Source of the DNA: a virus
Direction: 5' to 3' (one strand)
IMG/VR virus record: IMGVR_UViG_3300047392_000131
Span: 1-25,087 of that record
Length of the DNA: 25,087 nucleotides
Part shown: positions 16,044-23,920 of the stretch, piece after piece
How the letters are laid out: each line of letters begins with the position of its first letter
How positions within the stretch are numbered: the stretch's first letter is position 1
Notes under the pieces: model-generated
Seen by the model: only the letters and a program-made list of their open reading frames with translations
Databases searched by the model: none
What the model was told of the DNA's origin: nothing
Translations under genes and position numbers: made by a program

Positions 16044-16415
16044 TTACATGCCGCGCATTTTTTGCGCGACTTTGCTCATTGCACCGGCCTGGCCGCGCGT
16101 CAGCTCGCCTTCTTTGACCTCTTCATCCGTCTCACCTTCTTCCAGGTCGATGTGCGTGATCTGAAGCTCGACGCTGCGGTTCTCGGAGCCCTCGGTCGCG
16201 GACTGGCGCGAGCCGACTACCTTGGCCTTGGCCTCAAACATGAGGACCGTGCCCACGGCCGGCAGCGCCTTCATGCCCAGCTTCTCTAGGGTGTCGTTGT
16301 TCAGGTCCAGGCGCAGGCCATAGGGGTAGCGCTCCTGGTCGGACGAGCCGATGACCATGCTTTCGCTCTTGGTCTTGGCTTCCTTCTTGGTGATCTTCAG
16401 GTCTTTCATGGCCAT
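16044..16415 (-). CDS. Small capsid staple/decoration-like protein, 123 aa
   Basis: The protein starts with a basic MKDLKITKKEAK stretch and has a segment reading YPYGLRLDLNNDTLEKLGMK, followed by LPAVGTVLMFEAKAKV. This pattern (short arm, then beta strands ending in a LQITHIDLEEGE strand) is found in phage proteins encoded just before the major capsid gene that are annotated in some collections as capsid staple proteins. I recall the family but cannot verify it here. The gene has a strong AAAGGAGG ribosome-binding site. Highly expressed head-stabilising proteins commonly occupy this place. The C-terminus is basic and ends in KMRGM. Confidence 0.5.
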   Translation of the reverse strand: MAMKDLKITKKEAKTKSESMVIGSSDQERYPYGLRLDLNNDTLEKLGMKALPAVGTVLMFEAKAKVVGSRQSATEGSENRSVELQITHIDLEEGETDEEVKEGELTRGQAGAMSKVAQKMRGM

Positions 16416-16440
16416 GCCCGGCCTCCTTTCGTGTTGCGGG

Positions 16441-17601
16441 TCAGATGCCCAGGTTGTCGAGGTGTTGGGCCAGGCGGTCCATCGGCGAATTGCCCTGCGC
16501 GGCGGGCGTGCCTAGTTGCGCAGGACGCGAGCGCAACGGCTGGGGTTGCGCGCTCGGCGCGGCCTTGGGGACCACGATGCCGTCGTACATCATCTGGAGT
16601 GCAGCGGTCCACTGCTTGGGCTCAAAGGTCTGCACAAAGCGTTGAAGGTTGGCCGCATTTTGGAAATGCTCGCCAATGATCTTCAGGCGTGCGGGATGGT
16701 CGGCTTCTTTGGCTCGGGTTGACAGATACGCTTCCATCGCGCTTGCGGCCGATTGCACGGTCTGACGGTATTGCTCCTGGTTCTGTGCGCGCTCGGTCTC
16801 GACTTGCTGACGCTGCGTCAGGTCGGCTTGGGTCTTGCGCAGCTTGGCCAGCTCCAAAGCCTTGTCGCGCGTGATTTCCATGTTCTCGACAGCGGACTTC
16901 AAGTCATCGTGACCGGCCAGCAAATCAACGCCTGGCGCTTCCACCCCAAGCTTTTGGTACAGCGCCGCGCGCTGGGTCTCAATCATTTCCAGCGCGACGC
17001 GGATGTTTTTCTCGTCGTTGGAACTGACCAGGCGGCCGAACTCCAGCGTCTGCGCAAATTCCTGCGCGCTCATGCCGGTGGATTTCACCAGGTCGCGAAA
17101 CTCGGTGATGTCGGCCTCAAGCTGCTTGCGCTCGGCGAACACTGCCTTGATGCGCTCACGGCCGCGCTCAGACTTCACGCCTTCCAGTAGCTCGGCTTCT
17201 TCCTGCTCGGCAGTCTTGGCCTGCGTCCCATCGGCGGCCGGCTTGTCGCCAGTTGCCTGGCCTGCGGGCTTGTCGTCGGCCTTGGGCGCATCGGCGGGCT
17301 TGTCACCTGGTGTCTCGGCAGGCTTGTCGCCGGACAACTCATCGAGCAGTGCCAGCATCTTTGCGGACTGCAGCTTGTCGGTCGGCAGGTCCTCTGTGCT
17401 CGTGTTGTCTGCGGGCTCATCGCTGGCGCTGGCCTGCGGATCGGCACCGGTACTGGCATCATCGTCGCCGGGCGGCGTGCCCTCGTCATCGGTACCGGAG
17501 TCGGTGGACGTGTCGCCCGATGCGCCGCCGCCCAGATCGCCGCCCGCATCGTCGGCGGGCTTCATCAGGCGGGCAAACATTCGCTGCTTCCAGAGTGGCA
17601 T
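16441..17601 (-). CDS. Scaffolding-like protein with acidic N-terminus
   Basis: The position between portal and capsid genes and the composition point to an internal scaffold, which guides capsid assembly and then leaves. The first 130 residues are acidic, Asp/Gly/Thr-rich and disordered, and include a four-fold GDKPA/DDKPA repeat at about residues 90-122. Residues 130-330 are strongly helical and rich in Gln, Glu, Lys and Arg, compatible with coiled coils. The C-terminus is Pro/Gln-rich and ends in a short amphipathic helix (MDRLAQHLDNLGI), which in scaffolds often docks to the capsid protein. An AAGGAA ribosome-binding site precedes the ATG. There is no visible protease motif. Confidence 0.72.
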   Translation of the reverse strand: MPLWKQRMFARLMKPADDAGGDLGGGASGDTSTDSGTDDEGTPPGDDDASTGADPQASASDEPADNTSTEDLPTDKLQSAKMLALLDELSGDKPAETPGDKPADAPKADDKPAGQATGDKPAADGTQAKTAEQEEAELLEGVKSERGRERIKAVFAERKQLEADITEFRDLVKSTGMSAQEFAQTLEFGRLVSSNDEKNIRVALEMIETQRAALYQKLGVEAPGVDLLAGHDDLKSAVENMEITRDKALELAKLRKTQADLTQRQQVETERAQNQEQYRQTVQSAASAMEAYLSTRAKEADHPARLKIIGEHFQNAANLQRFVQTFEPKQWTAALQMMYDGIVVPKAAPSAQPQPLRSRPAQLGTPAAQGNSPMDRLAQHLDNLGI

Positions 17602-17631
17602 GGTGGATTTCCTTGTGGTGGTTGAGAAAAC

Positions 17632-19548
17632 TTAGGCGCTGCTGCCAGCGCCAGACAGTGCGGCCAGCGACGGGGGCATAGGACCGCCAGGCATGGGCGC
17701 TGGCATGGCGGGAGCTTTGGGGATGAACTGCTCGACATCCAGACGCTCGTCGAAGCGCTTGATGGTTTCGCGCAGCAAGTTGATAAGGGGTTCGGCATCC
17801 GCGCTTTGCATGCGCGCCTGCATGATCCCCATAATCAGGTTCTGAATAACCGGTAGGACCTTGCCCCAGTTTTCCTGCTCTTCGAGCTTGTCGGGGGCTC
17901 CGGTCGTGCCGGCGCGAATCCGCATCTCGACCATCTCGAAGACCTGATCGCGCGAGAGCTGCGGCCAGTCGTAGGGCTTGACCTCGACCACCATGGGCAC
18001 GCCGCCCGTGTTGATCGTCTGCGGCTCGGGCGGACCCATCATCCGCTCGACTTGGGCAGGGGTCAGCTCCTGCAAGAGAATCTGGGCCGCGTACTGGGCA
18101 ATTTCCTGAAGCCAGTCCTCAACCTGATCGCGAAACTCGCTGGTCCGACCCGACAGCGACTGCTGCATGATCGACGCCTCGGTCGCGGTCTTGGGCTTGA
18201 CCACGGTGGAGCGGGCAGCATCCTGCAAACCCGTGACCTGCTCCCAGTCGTAGCGCACGGCGCTGGTGTCGTACACCACCGGGTCAATGGCCGGGTGCTC
18301 ACGCGGCATGATGACCTGCGACAGCGGCTTGCCCTCGGTGTCGACGATCGTGATTTCGCCCAGCTCACTGTCCTTGAAGCGCTTGATACTCTTCTCGCTC
18401 ACTTCGCCGGATGCGACCCAGCCAGGCAGGCACAAGTCGCGGTGCTCATTGAAACGATTGCGCGCCTGGTTGTGCTCTTCCTGGAGGATGGATGTCAGGT
18501 CCACCAGGCTCGGGGCCACGAACTGGCCATCGACCACCTGGTAAGGCAACAGGAAGAACGGGTACCAGCGTTCACCGGCCTTGCGCGGGGAATACGGCTC
18601 GCGCAGCCAGAAGTCGCAGCCCTCGGCCATGGTGTAGACGCGCTGGGTGTTCTTGTCCCAGATTTCGAGGATGGCGATCTGCTTGTCCTCGTCCAGCATT
18701 GCCGCGCCACTGGCGAGCCGCCCGTCCTTCTTGGGCATTTGCTGGTTGTCCTGGTACGCCTTGGCATTGGTCAACTTCATGCCATAGGTCGCCTCGGCCG
18801 TGGACTTCTTCATGGGAATGATCTGGCAAAGCCAGTCCGAATCCCGGTAGTCAAAGAACTCGCACACCGACGGATCGATCAGCAGGTTGTCAGTCAGAAC
18901 ACGGTCGATGACCAAGCCCTCGGCTGCGACGACTTCGACCTGTTCCTTGAGCGCGGCCATGAGCTGGCGCAACTCTTCGAGGTTCGCTTCCTGCGCCTGG
19001 CGCTGGTCGGGATCGTCGATGTCCGCCATCAGGCGCTCGGCCTCGGCGATGTTGTCCTGGGTGTCGTTGATGCGCGCCTGGATGATCGGGTCGCTTTGAA
19101 TGTCACGCTGGTACATGACCTTCACGATGCCGAAGGATGACGTGAGCGAGCTGCGCACCGTGGCCTTGGCTCGGTCCTTGAGTCGCGCGCGATCCAGACA
19201 GCGATTCGTGACCGTCTCGATGGTCTTGCAAAACAGCTTAAGGTTTTCCGCCCGGTACAGCGGTGTCGCACTGATTTCCGGGTTGCGCGCGTAGATGCTG
19301 GGCAGGATCGCGGTGATCGTGCCGTGGATCAGGTTGGCCCGGTGCTTGTAGAAGTCTTTGGCCTTGGGGTCGGCTTGCCAGTTGAAGCCGGCCACCTCGG
19401 CGCGGTTGTGGCGCACCCGCTTGTGAAACTTGTCCCAGTACGCGCGAGCGCTGGAGATTCGTTGGTTCCACTTGCGCGCCAGCTCGTCGGGCTTGGGCGT
19501 CTCACGCGAGCCGTCGGCTGCGGTCTTGTTCTGTTCGGTCATCGGCAT
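17632..19548 (-). CDS. Portal protein
   Basis: The portal forms the dodecameric channel at the capsid vertex through which DNA enters and leaves. The protein is 638 residues long from the ATG at 19548, which has a GAGGG ribosome-binding site 7 bases upstream; a TTG at 19554 overlaps the terminase stop and is an alternative. Visible features are a helical clip and stem region with a predicted coiled coil at about residues 160-210 (Gln/Glu/Leu-rich). A central part contains WYPFFLLPYQVVDGQ and QEEHNQARNRFNEHRD, followed by TGLQDAARSTVVKPKTATEA, typical of podovirus portals. The C-terminus is a Pro/Met/Gly-rich tail. The assignment also rests on its position between terminase and scaffold. Confidence 0.88.
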   Translation of the reverse strand: MPMTEQNKTAADGSRETPKPDELARKWNQRISSARAYWDKFHKRVRHNRAEVAGFNWQADPKAKDFYKHRANLIHGTITAILPSIYARNPEISATPLYRAENLKLFCKTIETVTNRCLDRARLKDRAKATVRSSLTSSFGIVKVMYQRDIQSDPIIQARINDTQDNIAEAERLMADIDDPDQRQAQEANLEELRQLMAALKEQVEVVAAEGLVIDRVLTDNLLIDPSVCEFFDYRDSDWLCQIIPMKKSTAEATYGMKLTNAKAYQDNQQMPKKDGRLASGAAMLDEDKQIAILEIWDKNTQRVYTMAEGCDFWLREPYSPRKAGERWYPFFLLPYQVVDGQFVAPSLVDLTSILQEEHNQARNRFNEHRDLCLPGWVASGEVSEKSIKRFKDSELGEITIVDTEGKPLSQVIMPREHPAIDPVVYDTSAVRYDWEQVTGLQDAARSTVVKPKTATEASIMQQSLSGRTSEFRDQVEDWLQEIAQYAAQILLQELTPAQVERMMGPPEPQTINTGGVPMVVEVKPYDWPQLSRDQVFEMVEMRIRAGTTGAPDKLEEQENWGKVLPVIQNLIMGIMQARMQSADAEPLINLLRETIKRFDERLDVEQFIPKAPAMPAPMPGGPMPPSLAALSGAGSSA

Positions 19549-19550
19549 CG

Positions 19551-20933
19551 TCAAACCCTCATGCGATAGGTGTCGTCGTCATATTTTTTGGTTGGCTCGT
19601 CCAGGTCGGCGGATATTTGTTCCTCGTCCGGACTGCGGCGGCGGCGCATCACGCCGTAGCGCGTGGCATCCCAGGCGTGGTCCTCGGCATCGGTGTCCAC
19701 GTCCTCGGGGTTGTCGTCCGATGGCGGCAGGCTGGGCACCGTGCGCAGCCAGTGCTTGCAGGTCGAAAACACCTTCAACCGATCCTCGGACAGCAGGCGA
19801 ATGACCTCCTGCGCACCGTTGACCCGGCTACCCTTGGCGTTCCAGGCTTCGGCCCACTTCACGCCGCCCTCGCGGAATATCTGGCCGATGGAGCGGTCTG
19901 CGCCGATCTTGGCGAAGATGGCCGGGTCCGCCAGGTTCAGGCGGTACTCGTAACCCAGGCGCTCGTCGTGTTCCTCGATGGCCCTGATCTTCCTGGCCAC
20001 CTTTGCCGCATCCTCCCGGCTGCCCTCGTTGGGTTTCTCGCCAATGCCGTACAGCTCGCGCCAGATGTAGTGCACGCCATCCGGGTCCATGGCCATCCAA
20101 TAGACGGCATACGGGCGCGCATAGCCCCAGTCCATGGACTTCCAGACCTTCCAGCTCGCAGGGATCGGGAAGGGCTGCACGACGTGGCGCTTGGCGTCCC
20201 AGACGCCTTCGAGGAAGCTACCGACGTGGATGTCCCAGTCGCCGTCGAGCCATGCCTTACGGCGGTTGGGGTCCTTCAGGGCCTGGAGCGTTGCCAGGTA
20301 GTCCGGGTCATTGGCCAGCAGGACCTTGTTTTCGTAGATGCTGGAGCGGATCGCCACGCGCGGCTTCTCGCCCTCGATGCGGATGACCTGGCCGGACGGG
20401 ACGCCACCCTCGCCCAGCTTGAAGCGCTCCTTGACCGCGCCGTGCCCCTTGCCGAACGGGTTGCAGGTCGCGCGCACCATGCGCGGCATGCCGGGAAAGG
20501 ATGACCGGCAGGTCGAGTGCATGGCCTCGTAGAAGCCCAGGTCTCGCCAGTTGGTCAGCTCTTCAAACCCGAGCCAGGGGTACTCGTGGCCGTGGTAATT
20601 CCAGTAATCGTCCTCGCTCGCGCCGTAGCGGAAGAAGAGCATTTCCCCGGTCGGCCACTCCCAGTAGTGCTCGGCCTTGTTGAACTTGGCTTCAGGAAAA
20701 AACTGGGTGAACCATCGCCTGGACTTAGCCACCACGTCCGCGAGCTGCGGGTAGGTCAGGCGGAAAAGCACACCCCGCCAGTGCTGGCCGAATCCCTTGC
20801 CCGTGTGCTGGGCGAACGTCATCAGCAGCGAGTCGGTCTTGCCACCCCCGCGCGTGCCGTGCATCAGTGCCTCGAAGGTCGGGCACGTCAAGAACTGAAA
20901 CTGCGCACCAGGCAGCGGAGCCCAGCGGGTCAA
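19551..20933 (-). CDS. Terminase large subunit (packaging ATPase-nuclease)
   Basis: This 460-residue protein has the two functional parts of a large terminase. The ATPase carries the Walker A motif GTRGGGKT (residues 26-33) and a Walker B segment LGFEEL (121-126) with its catalytic glutamate. The RNase-H-like nuclease is marked by acidic residues at MDWG (D268), LADP (D336) and EDHAWD (D418 and D422). The length fits the Terminase_6/Terminase_3-like group. The enzyme cuts concatemeric DNA and pumps it through the portal, whose gene follows directly. The C-terminal 30 residues are highly charged and may contact the portal. No damage is visible. Confidence 0.95.
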   Translation of the reverse strand: MTRWAPLPGAQFQFLTCPTFEALMHGTRGGGKTDSLLMTFAQHTGKGFGQHWRGVLFRLTYPQLADVVAKSRRWFTQFFPEAKFNKAEHYWEWPTGEMLFFRYGASEDDYWNYHGHEYPWLGFEELTNWRDLGFYEAMHSTCRSSFPGMPRMVRATCNPFGKGHGAVKERFKLGEGGVPSGQVIRIEGEKPRVAIRSSIYENKVLLANDPDYLATLQALKDPNRRKAWLDGDWDIHVGSFLEGVWDAKRHVVQPFPIPASWKVWKSMDWGYARPYAVYWMAMDPDGVHYIWRELYGIGEKPNEGSREDAAKVARKIRAIEEHDERLGYEYRLNLADPAIFAKIGADRSIGQIFREGGVKWAEAWNAKGSRVNGAQEVIRLLSEDRLKVFSTCKHWLRTVPSLPPSDDNPEDVDTDAEDHAWDATRYGVMRRRRSPDEEQISADLDEPTKKYDDDTYRMRV

Positions 20934-21523
20934 ACCTGGCCCTCCTGGTGCTTGGCCATCATCTTTTCCCAGCTCGCCTCGTCCATCACGCCGGGCACCA
21001 CCAGAACACCCTTGGGAGCCTCGGGTACCAGGTCCTTGCCGTTGGCCCCGGTGATTTCCTGCTTCTTGACCAGGTAGCCCTTCAGCTCAGCCAAAAAGCG
21101 CAGTGCACCCAGTTTGTCATGGGTCTTGAGCTTCAGGCTGCCGCCCTGCGCGCTGAAGGTCTCGGCCACCTCATGCACGGCTGCCGCCTGCTCGTTAGTC
21201 AGCTCGTCGCTGGCGCGCAGCTTCACGCCCTGCGGTCCCCAGGTCATCAGGTCGCGTTGATTGGCAAAGGCGATCTTCACCACCTCGGCAACGATCCGCT
21301 CGATCGTGACCTCGTTGGCCTCGGCCGCTTTCCCTCGAAGCTCCTGAATCCTTGACTGAACCTTGGTATCGCCGGCCAGCTTCGATGCCCGCTGCCAGAC
21401 AGACTCATCCTTCCATCCCCGCGAGTTGGGAAACGCCTGGCGGTAGGCTTCGGCCTGAGACAGTCCGGCCGCGACGTTCGTGGCGAAGGCTTCCTGCTTC
21501 GGGGTCAGTGGCTTGTCGCTCAT
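20930..21523 (-). CDS. Terminase small subunit
   Basis: The small terminase recognises the phage packaging site and hands DNA to the large subunit. The N-terminal segment (LTPKQEAFATNVAAGLSQAE, followed by AYRQAFPNS) is the typical helix-turn-helix opening of Terminase_2-type proteins. Helices about DNA-end binding and oligomerisation follow (VQSRIQELRGKAAEANEVT). The C-terminus carries a Pro/Gly linker and a short amphipathic helix that probably contacts the large subunit. The ATG at 21523 overlaps the preceding stop (ATGA); an in-frame ATG at 21541 is also possible. The large-subunit gene follows at once, with a 4-base overlap, which confirms the role. Confidence 0.88.
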   Translation of the reverse strand: MSDKPLTPKQEAFATNVAAGLSQAEAYRQAFPNSRGWKDESVWQRASKLAGDTKVQSRIQELRGKAAEANEVTIERIVAEVVKIAFANQRDLMTWGPQGVKLRASDELTNEQAAAVHEVAETFSAQGGSLKLKTHDKLGALRFLAELKGYLVKKQEITGANGKDLVPEAPKGVLVVPGVMDEASWEKMMAKHQEGQV

Positions 21524-21930
21524 ACCCTGGTCCTTTCCCATTCCCGGCTGTGCTCGTCGTAGATCAGGGCGGCCTCAATCACAACCTCAATCGGAGTCAC
21601 TTCGATGATCCGGGCTGCTGCCTGCATCCCGCTCATGAGTGCGCCCCGGTCCATGTCGGTGATGCCAGGGCGCTTGGCCAGGTCATCCAATGCGTTCACG
21701 CTGGCGCGCACGATCCGCATGTCCGGCTCGTCCCCGGTCCAGCCCATGTGCATCGCGCAGGCGCTGGCCACGCAGAAAAGGACGGACCCATGCGCCAGCA
21801 GGCGCTCCCGATCCGCGCCGGTCAGGGCATGAATCTGAGCGATCACGGCCTCTGCGTTCCACTTGGCGCGGGCGGCCTGCTTCACAAACGGATGGACACC
21901 GACCTGCTTTCGTCGTGCGCTTTTTTTCAT
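21520..21930 (-). CDS. Hypothetical helical phage protein, 136 aa
   Basis: The start chosen is the ATG at 21930, which overlaps the previous stop (ATGA). The longer frame from 21966 would overlap that gene and adds unnatural text. The protein opens with a basic stretch (KKSARRKQ), has a helical WNAEAVIAQIHALTGADRER segment and a CVASACAMHMGW hydrophobic patch, and ends in further helices. It lies just before the terminase small-subunit gene, with coupled translation. Proteins in this position are sometimes regulators or packaging accessories, but no domain is recognised here and no function is assigned. Confidence 0.55.
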   Translation of the reverse strand: MKKSARRKQVGVHPFVKQAARAKWNAEAVIAQIHALTGADRERLLAHGSVLFCVASACAMHMGWTGDEPDMRIVRASVNALDDLAKRPGITDMDRGALMSGMQAAARIIEVTPIEVVIEAALIYDEHSREWERTRV

Positions 21931-22130
21931 GCCAGCACCACCCTTCCATCGCGGTAATGCAAGCACTTGCCGATTCGACTAGGCAGGTCAAGCGCATTGG
22001 TTGCACCTGCTCGGCCAGTGAACGGACGCAGCTCGGACCCGTCGTAAAGCATGCCGCGCGGTACGTTGGCCGCCACGGTAGTCCGGGGGCCGGCAACGGT
22101 TGGCGTCGTGGGCTGGGTGTTCTCGCTCAT
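21927..22130 (-). CDS. Hypothetical phage protein, 67 aa
   Basis: The ATG at 22130 overlaps the rusA stop and has a strong AGGAGG ribosome-binding site. The protein starts with a Thr/Pro-rich, probably flexible tail (residues 1-22), followed by PRGMLYDGSELRPFTGRAG and a short basic end with HYRDGRVVL. This second half looks like a small beta structure. The pattern is seen in short proteins of Burkholderiales phages as far as I recall, but I cannot name a family. No catalytic or metal-binding motif is visible. Confidence 0.55.
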   Translation of the reverse strand: MSENTQPTTPTVAGPRTTVAANVPRGMLYDGSELRPFTGRAGATNALDLPSRIGKCLHYRDGRVVLA

Positions 22131-22492
22131 GCCGCCTCCTTTTTTGGGGCCACCGAGACCTTGACCATGCCGCCGATGTCGTCCGAGACATCAAAAGTCA
22201 CATGAAAGGCGCTGTCGTCTACCTTCAGGGCATCGGCCAGGCCATCGAGCCCGGCCTTCATGCTGGCGATCATGTTGTCCATGTCGCGGTTACGCCGATC
22301 CGGCGGGTAAAAGATCAGATGAACTTCGGCTTCATCGGCCCCCATCAGGGTCGCGGCGGACATACCGGCTTTGCGGGCTTGCAACCAGCAGGCGGTGCGG
22401 TAGGCCTTCTTTGCCCGATGCAGCGCCATGTAGTGCATGCGCGCGTTTGGGCTCAGTTCTTTGGGTGGCCAGGGTAGGACTACGGTGCTCAT
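22127..22492 (-). CDS. rusA: Holliday junction resolvase RusA
   Basis: RusA-family enzymes are Mg-dependent homodimers that cut Holliday junctions. The 121-residue length matches the family. The N-terminus has the typical PWPPKELSPNARMH opening (E. coli RusA has a similar PPxxNxxxR start). The catalytic region is clear: D70 and D72 in NRDMDN, and D92/D93 in KVDDS, close to the D70, D72 and D91 active-site triad of E. coli RusA. The segment between them (IASMKAGLDGLADALK) is the usual helix. It sits in the nin-like region, where phages resolve branched replication or recombination intermediates before packaging. Its ATG overlaps the previous stop, and the stop overlaps the next ATG. Confidence 0.92.
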   Translation of the reverse strand: MSTVVLPWPPKELSPNARMHYMALHRAKKAYRTACWLQARKAGMSAATLMGADEAEVHLIFYPPDRRNRDMDNMIASMKAGLDGLADALKVDDSAFHVTFDVSDDIGGMVKVSVAPKKEAA

Positions 22493-22722
22493 GCTTCGAT
22501 TTTTGGTACCGGCTCCTTCTCCGGCGGATATTTGGTCAGTAGGTGCGGCTGGAGCGTCACCAGGTCATGGCGGCCCCCGCCATCAAGACGCACGGTCAAA
22601 CGCTGAAAGTGATCCAACTTCGATTCAGCGCCCCGGTGCTTGACGACGGTTCCGACCCGGCCGGTCGGCGTCATCACGCGCGTGCCCACGGGGAAGTCAT
22701 CCATGTCAAGCATCCGATTCAC
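22489..22722 (-). CDS. Small SH3/KOW-like protein, 77 aa
   Basis: The most likely start is the GTG at 22722, which overlaps the preceding stop (GTGA). Starts further upstream give text that is out of character and overlap the nuclease gene. The core, PVGTRVMTPTGRVGTVVKHR followed by RLTVRLDGGGRHDLVTLQPH, has the glycine-spaced strands of a small SH3-like or KOW-like barrel, a fold often used for nucleic-acid or protein contacts. The C-terminus is short and charged. The function is not known; the neighbours (Ref-like nuclease upstream, RusA downstream) place it in the recombination block. The stop overlaps the rusA ATG by 4 bases. Confidence 0.6.
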   Translation of the reverse strand: MNRMLDMDDFPVGTRVMTPTGRVGTVVKHRGAESKLDHFQRLTVRLDGGGRHDLVTLQPHLLTKYPPEKEPVPKIEA

Positions 22723-22988
22723 GCAAGCAGCCTTTCGACAGTGCGCGCAAGCGCATCCAGCTCGTCGAGCTTTCGGATCGCCCAGGCCCGACGCTGGCCA
22801 TGCAACCCCATCAGGGAGCCGGTATGGCAGGACTGGCACAAGGCCACAGACGTGAACCACTGGCCTTGCTTGATTTCGTGGCAGTCGCTGGGTCCGGTGT
22901 CGTCGCACACGGAACACGGCAGCGCCTTCACGCGCTCGATGTGGCGCTTCTCGGCGGCGGTTGGGGCTTTCTTGTTCTTGCTCTGCAT
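22719..22988 (-). CDS. HNH/Ref-like nuclease (RecA_dep_nuc type), 89 aa
   Basis: The sequence shows the hallmarks of the small phage HNH-like family related to the P1 recombination enhancement protein Ref. AEKRHIERVKALPCSVC is followed by CHEIKQGQWF, then ALCQSCHTGSLMGLHG, and finally a helical KLDELDALARTVERLL end. The two CX2C pairs (residues 25-28 and about 51-54) probably hold a structural zinc, and the His residues around CHE, CHTG and LHG form the putative active site. Ref cuts DNA in a RecA-dependent way; whether this protein does so is inference. It begins 2 bases after the DUF1367-like gene and its stop overlaps the GTG of the next gene. Confidence 0.65.
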   Translation of the reverse strand: MQSKNKKAPTAAEKRHIERVKALPCSVCDDTGPSDCHEIKQGQWFTSVALCQSCHTGSLMGLHGQRRAWAIRKLDELDALARTVERLLA

Positions 22989-22990
22989 GC

Positions 22991-23443
22991 TCAGCCCCAG
23001 CCCAGGATGATGGTTTCCAGCAGGCGGTCGGCCGTTTCCCGGTCCATGTCGGTCAGGACGTAGCGCAGCACGCCGTCAATGGCCGCCTGGTAGAAGGTCT
23101 CGAATTCGTCTTGGTCCATCGAGTCGTAGGCGATGGACTGCGGCACTTGCGTCAGCTCGCCCGTGCGCGGGTCGATCACCGGATCGGCGTAGCCGGTCAC
23201 CAGCTTTACGGCCACCAGCGCCTTCTCGGTGGTGTCGTAGGTCTCGGAGTTGTCGGCCACCAGCGCCAGCAGGGCGAACAGCTTGCGGTGGTGCGCGCCG
23301 TGGCGCGGGCGCTTCCACTCCAGGCGCAGCCAGGTGCCTGGCGTCATGGTGTCCAGGCGGCGCTTGAACTTCAGCCAGGCGTCGTGATCGGCCGGGGTTG
23401 ATCCGCGAAGGCCCTTGTCCGTCTTGATAAGCAGGGCCTTCAT
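22991..23443 (-). CDS. DUF1367-like phage protein
   Basis: This 150-residue protein matches what I remember of the DUF1367 family, found in the recombination regions of lambdoid and related phages. The N-terminal part has an alternating strand pattern with a WLRLEWKRPRHGAHHRKLFA segment at about residues 38-57; the Arg-rich HHRK stretch is the family's most recognisable feature. The middle carries an ETYDT turn and PQSIAYDSMDQDEFETFY at about residues 100-117. The C-terminus is helical (LTDMDRETADRLLETII). The biochemical role of DUF1367 is unknown to me. Its place beside a Ref-like nuclease and RusA suggests a part in phage recombination. It starts inside the previous gene's stop (ATGA). Confidence 0.7.
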   Translation of the reverse strand: MKALLIKTDKGLRGSTPADHDAWLKFKRRLDTMTPGTWLRLEWKRPRHGAHHRKLFALLALVADNSETYDTTEKALVAVKLVTGYADPVIDPRTGELTQVPQSIAYDSMDQDEFETFYQAAIDGVLRYVLTDMDRETADRLLETIILGWG

Positions 23444-23649
23444 GCAGCCACCTCAAACAGGTCTAGCGTCTGCGGGTGCTTCTGCTTCTCAATGCGACGG
23501 CGCTGCACAGGGAACACCAACCCGCCTTTGCGCTGGGCTAAGGGCATCAGGCCGGCGCGCTGGGCGCACTTCGGACCGACCGGAAGGCTTCCAATCAGCA
23601 CAGCAGCCTGGTCCATGGGTCGGCCGCACAACGCGCAGTACAACTTCAT
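23440..23649 (-). CDS. Small zinc-finger-like protein, 69 aa
   Basis: The N-terminus reads MKLYCALCGRPM, with a CX2C knuckle at residues 5-8. A single Cys (C28) follows in the GPKCAQ segment, after a conserved-looking GSLPVGPKC turn of the type seen in short phage and plasmid zinc proteins. The rest is basic (RRRIEKQKHP) and ends in a hydrophobic tail. Metal binding is plausible but only three cysteines are present, so a full four-Cys site would need a histidine or dimerisation. The gene lies in the nin-like block between replication and recombination functions, and its stop overlaps the next ATG by 4 bases. The function is not recognised. Confidence 0.6.
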   Translation of the reverse strand: MKLYCALCGRPMDQAAVLIGSLPVGPKCAQRAGLMPLAQRKGGLVFPVQRRRIEKQKHPQTLDLFEVAA

Positions 23650-23696
23650 GGCAGCACCCCCACTGCCAGACCGAAGGCGATTTCCTGCTCGCTCAA
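23646..23696 (-). CDS. Possible 16-codon coupled mini-ORF
   Basis: A TTG overlaps the stop of the preceding zinc-ribbon gene (TTGA). It opens a 16-codon frame (LSEQEIAFGLAVGVLP) whose stop overlaps the ATG of the next gene (ATGA). This fills the 43 bases between the two genes with an unbroken chain of coupled starts. It may be a real micro-protein or only a translational bridge that keeps ribosomes on the message. Nothing beyond the overlaps supports it. Confidence 0.2.
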   Translation of the reverse strand: MSEQEIAFGLAVGVLP

Positions 23697-23920
23697 CGGC
23701 GTTTCTCCAACATCTGGCGCACGCGCTCCGTCACGTCGGCCGGGCCAAACGTAGATGCAAAGCGGGCGATACTCCGCTTGACCACGCCCATCATGGCCGC
23801 CGCTGCCCGCCGATTCGGATAGGTGCTGGCCACCAGGCGCGCGCAACACTCCAGGCACTGCATCTGGTATTGCCCAGAAGGCAGCCGTTGCTTTGATGAT
23901 TCGCAGGCCGGGCATGTCAC
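23693..23920 (-). CDS. Small zinc-ribbon protein, 75 aa
   Basis: The protein carries two Cys pairs (CPAC at residues 3-6 and CLECC at 22-26), which probably bind one zinc ion in a ribbon. A basic helical segment (VVKRSIARF) and a charged C-terminus (VRQMLEKRR) follow. Such proteins are common between phage replication genes and may bind nucleic acid, but no specific function is known to me. The ATG overlaps the stop of the helicase-loader gene by 4 bases (ATGA), so translation is likely coupled. The real frame is preferred over a longer overlapping frame because of the paired cysteines and the coupled start. Confidence 0.65.
   Translation of the reverse strand: MTCPACESSKQRLPSGQYQMQCLECCARLVASTYPNRRAAAAMMGVVKRSIARFASTFGPADVTERVRQMLEKRR

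Noticed and set aside
14662-19140. Long plus-strand ORFs opposite the capsid and portal genes (14662-15756, 18052-19140)
   Set aside because: They are shadows of clearly identified minus-strand genes, with no natural protein pattern and no suitable ribosome-binding sites.
22489-22917. Longer starts for several genes (22917, 21966, 9660, 7324, 6846)
   Set aside because: They overlap upstream genes heavily and add unnatural text; starts coupled to the preceding stop or next to a ribosome-binding site are preferred.
22719-22988. Loss of the HNH catalytic His (CHEI in place of an HH pair) in the Ref-like nuclease
   Set aside because: From memory, many phage members read HEIKQGQW at this place, so it is a family variant rather than damage.
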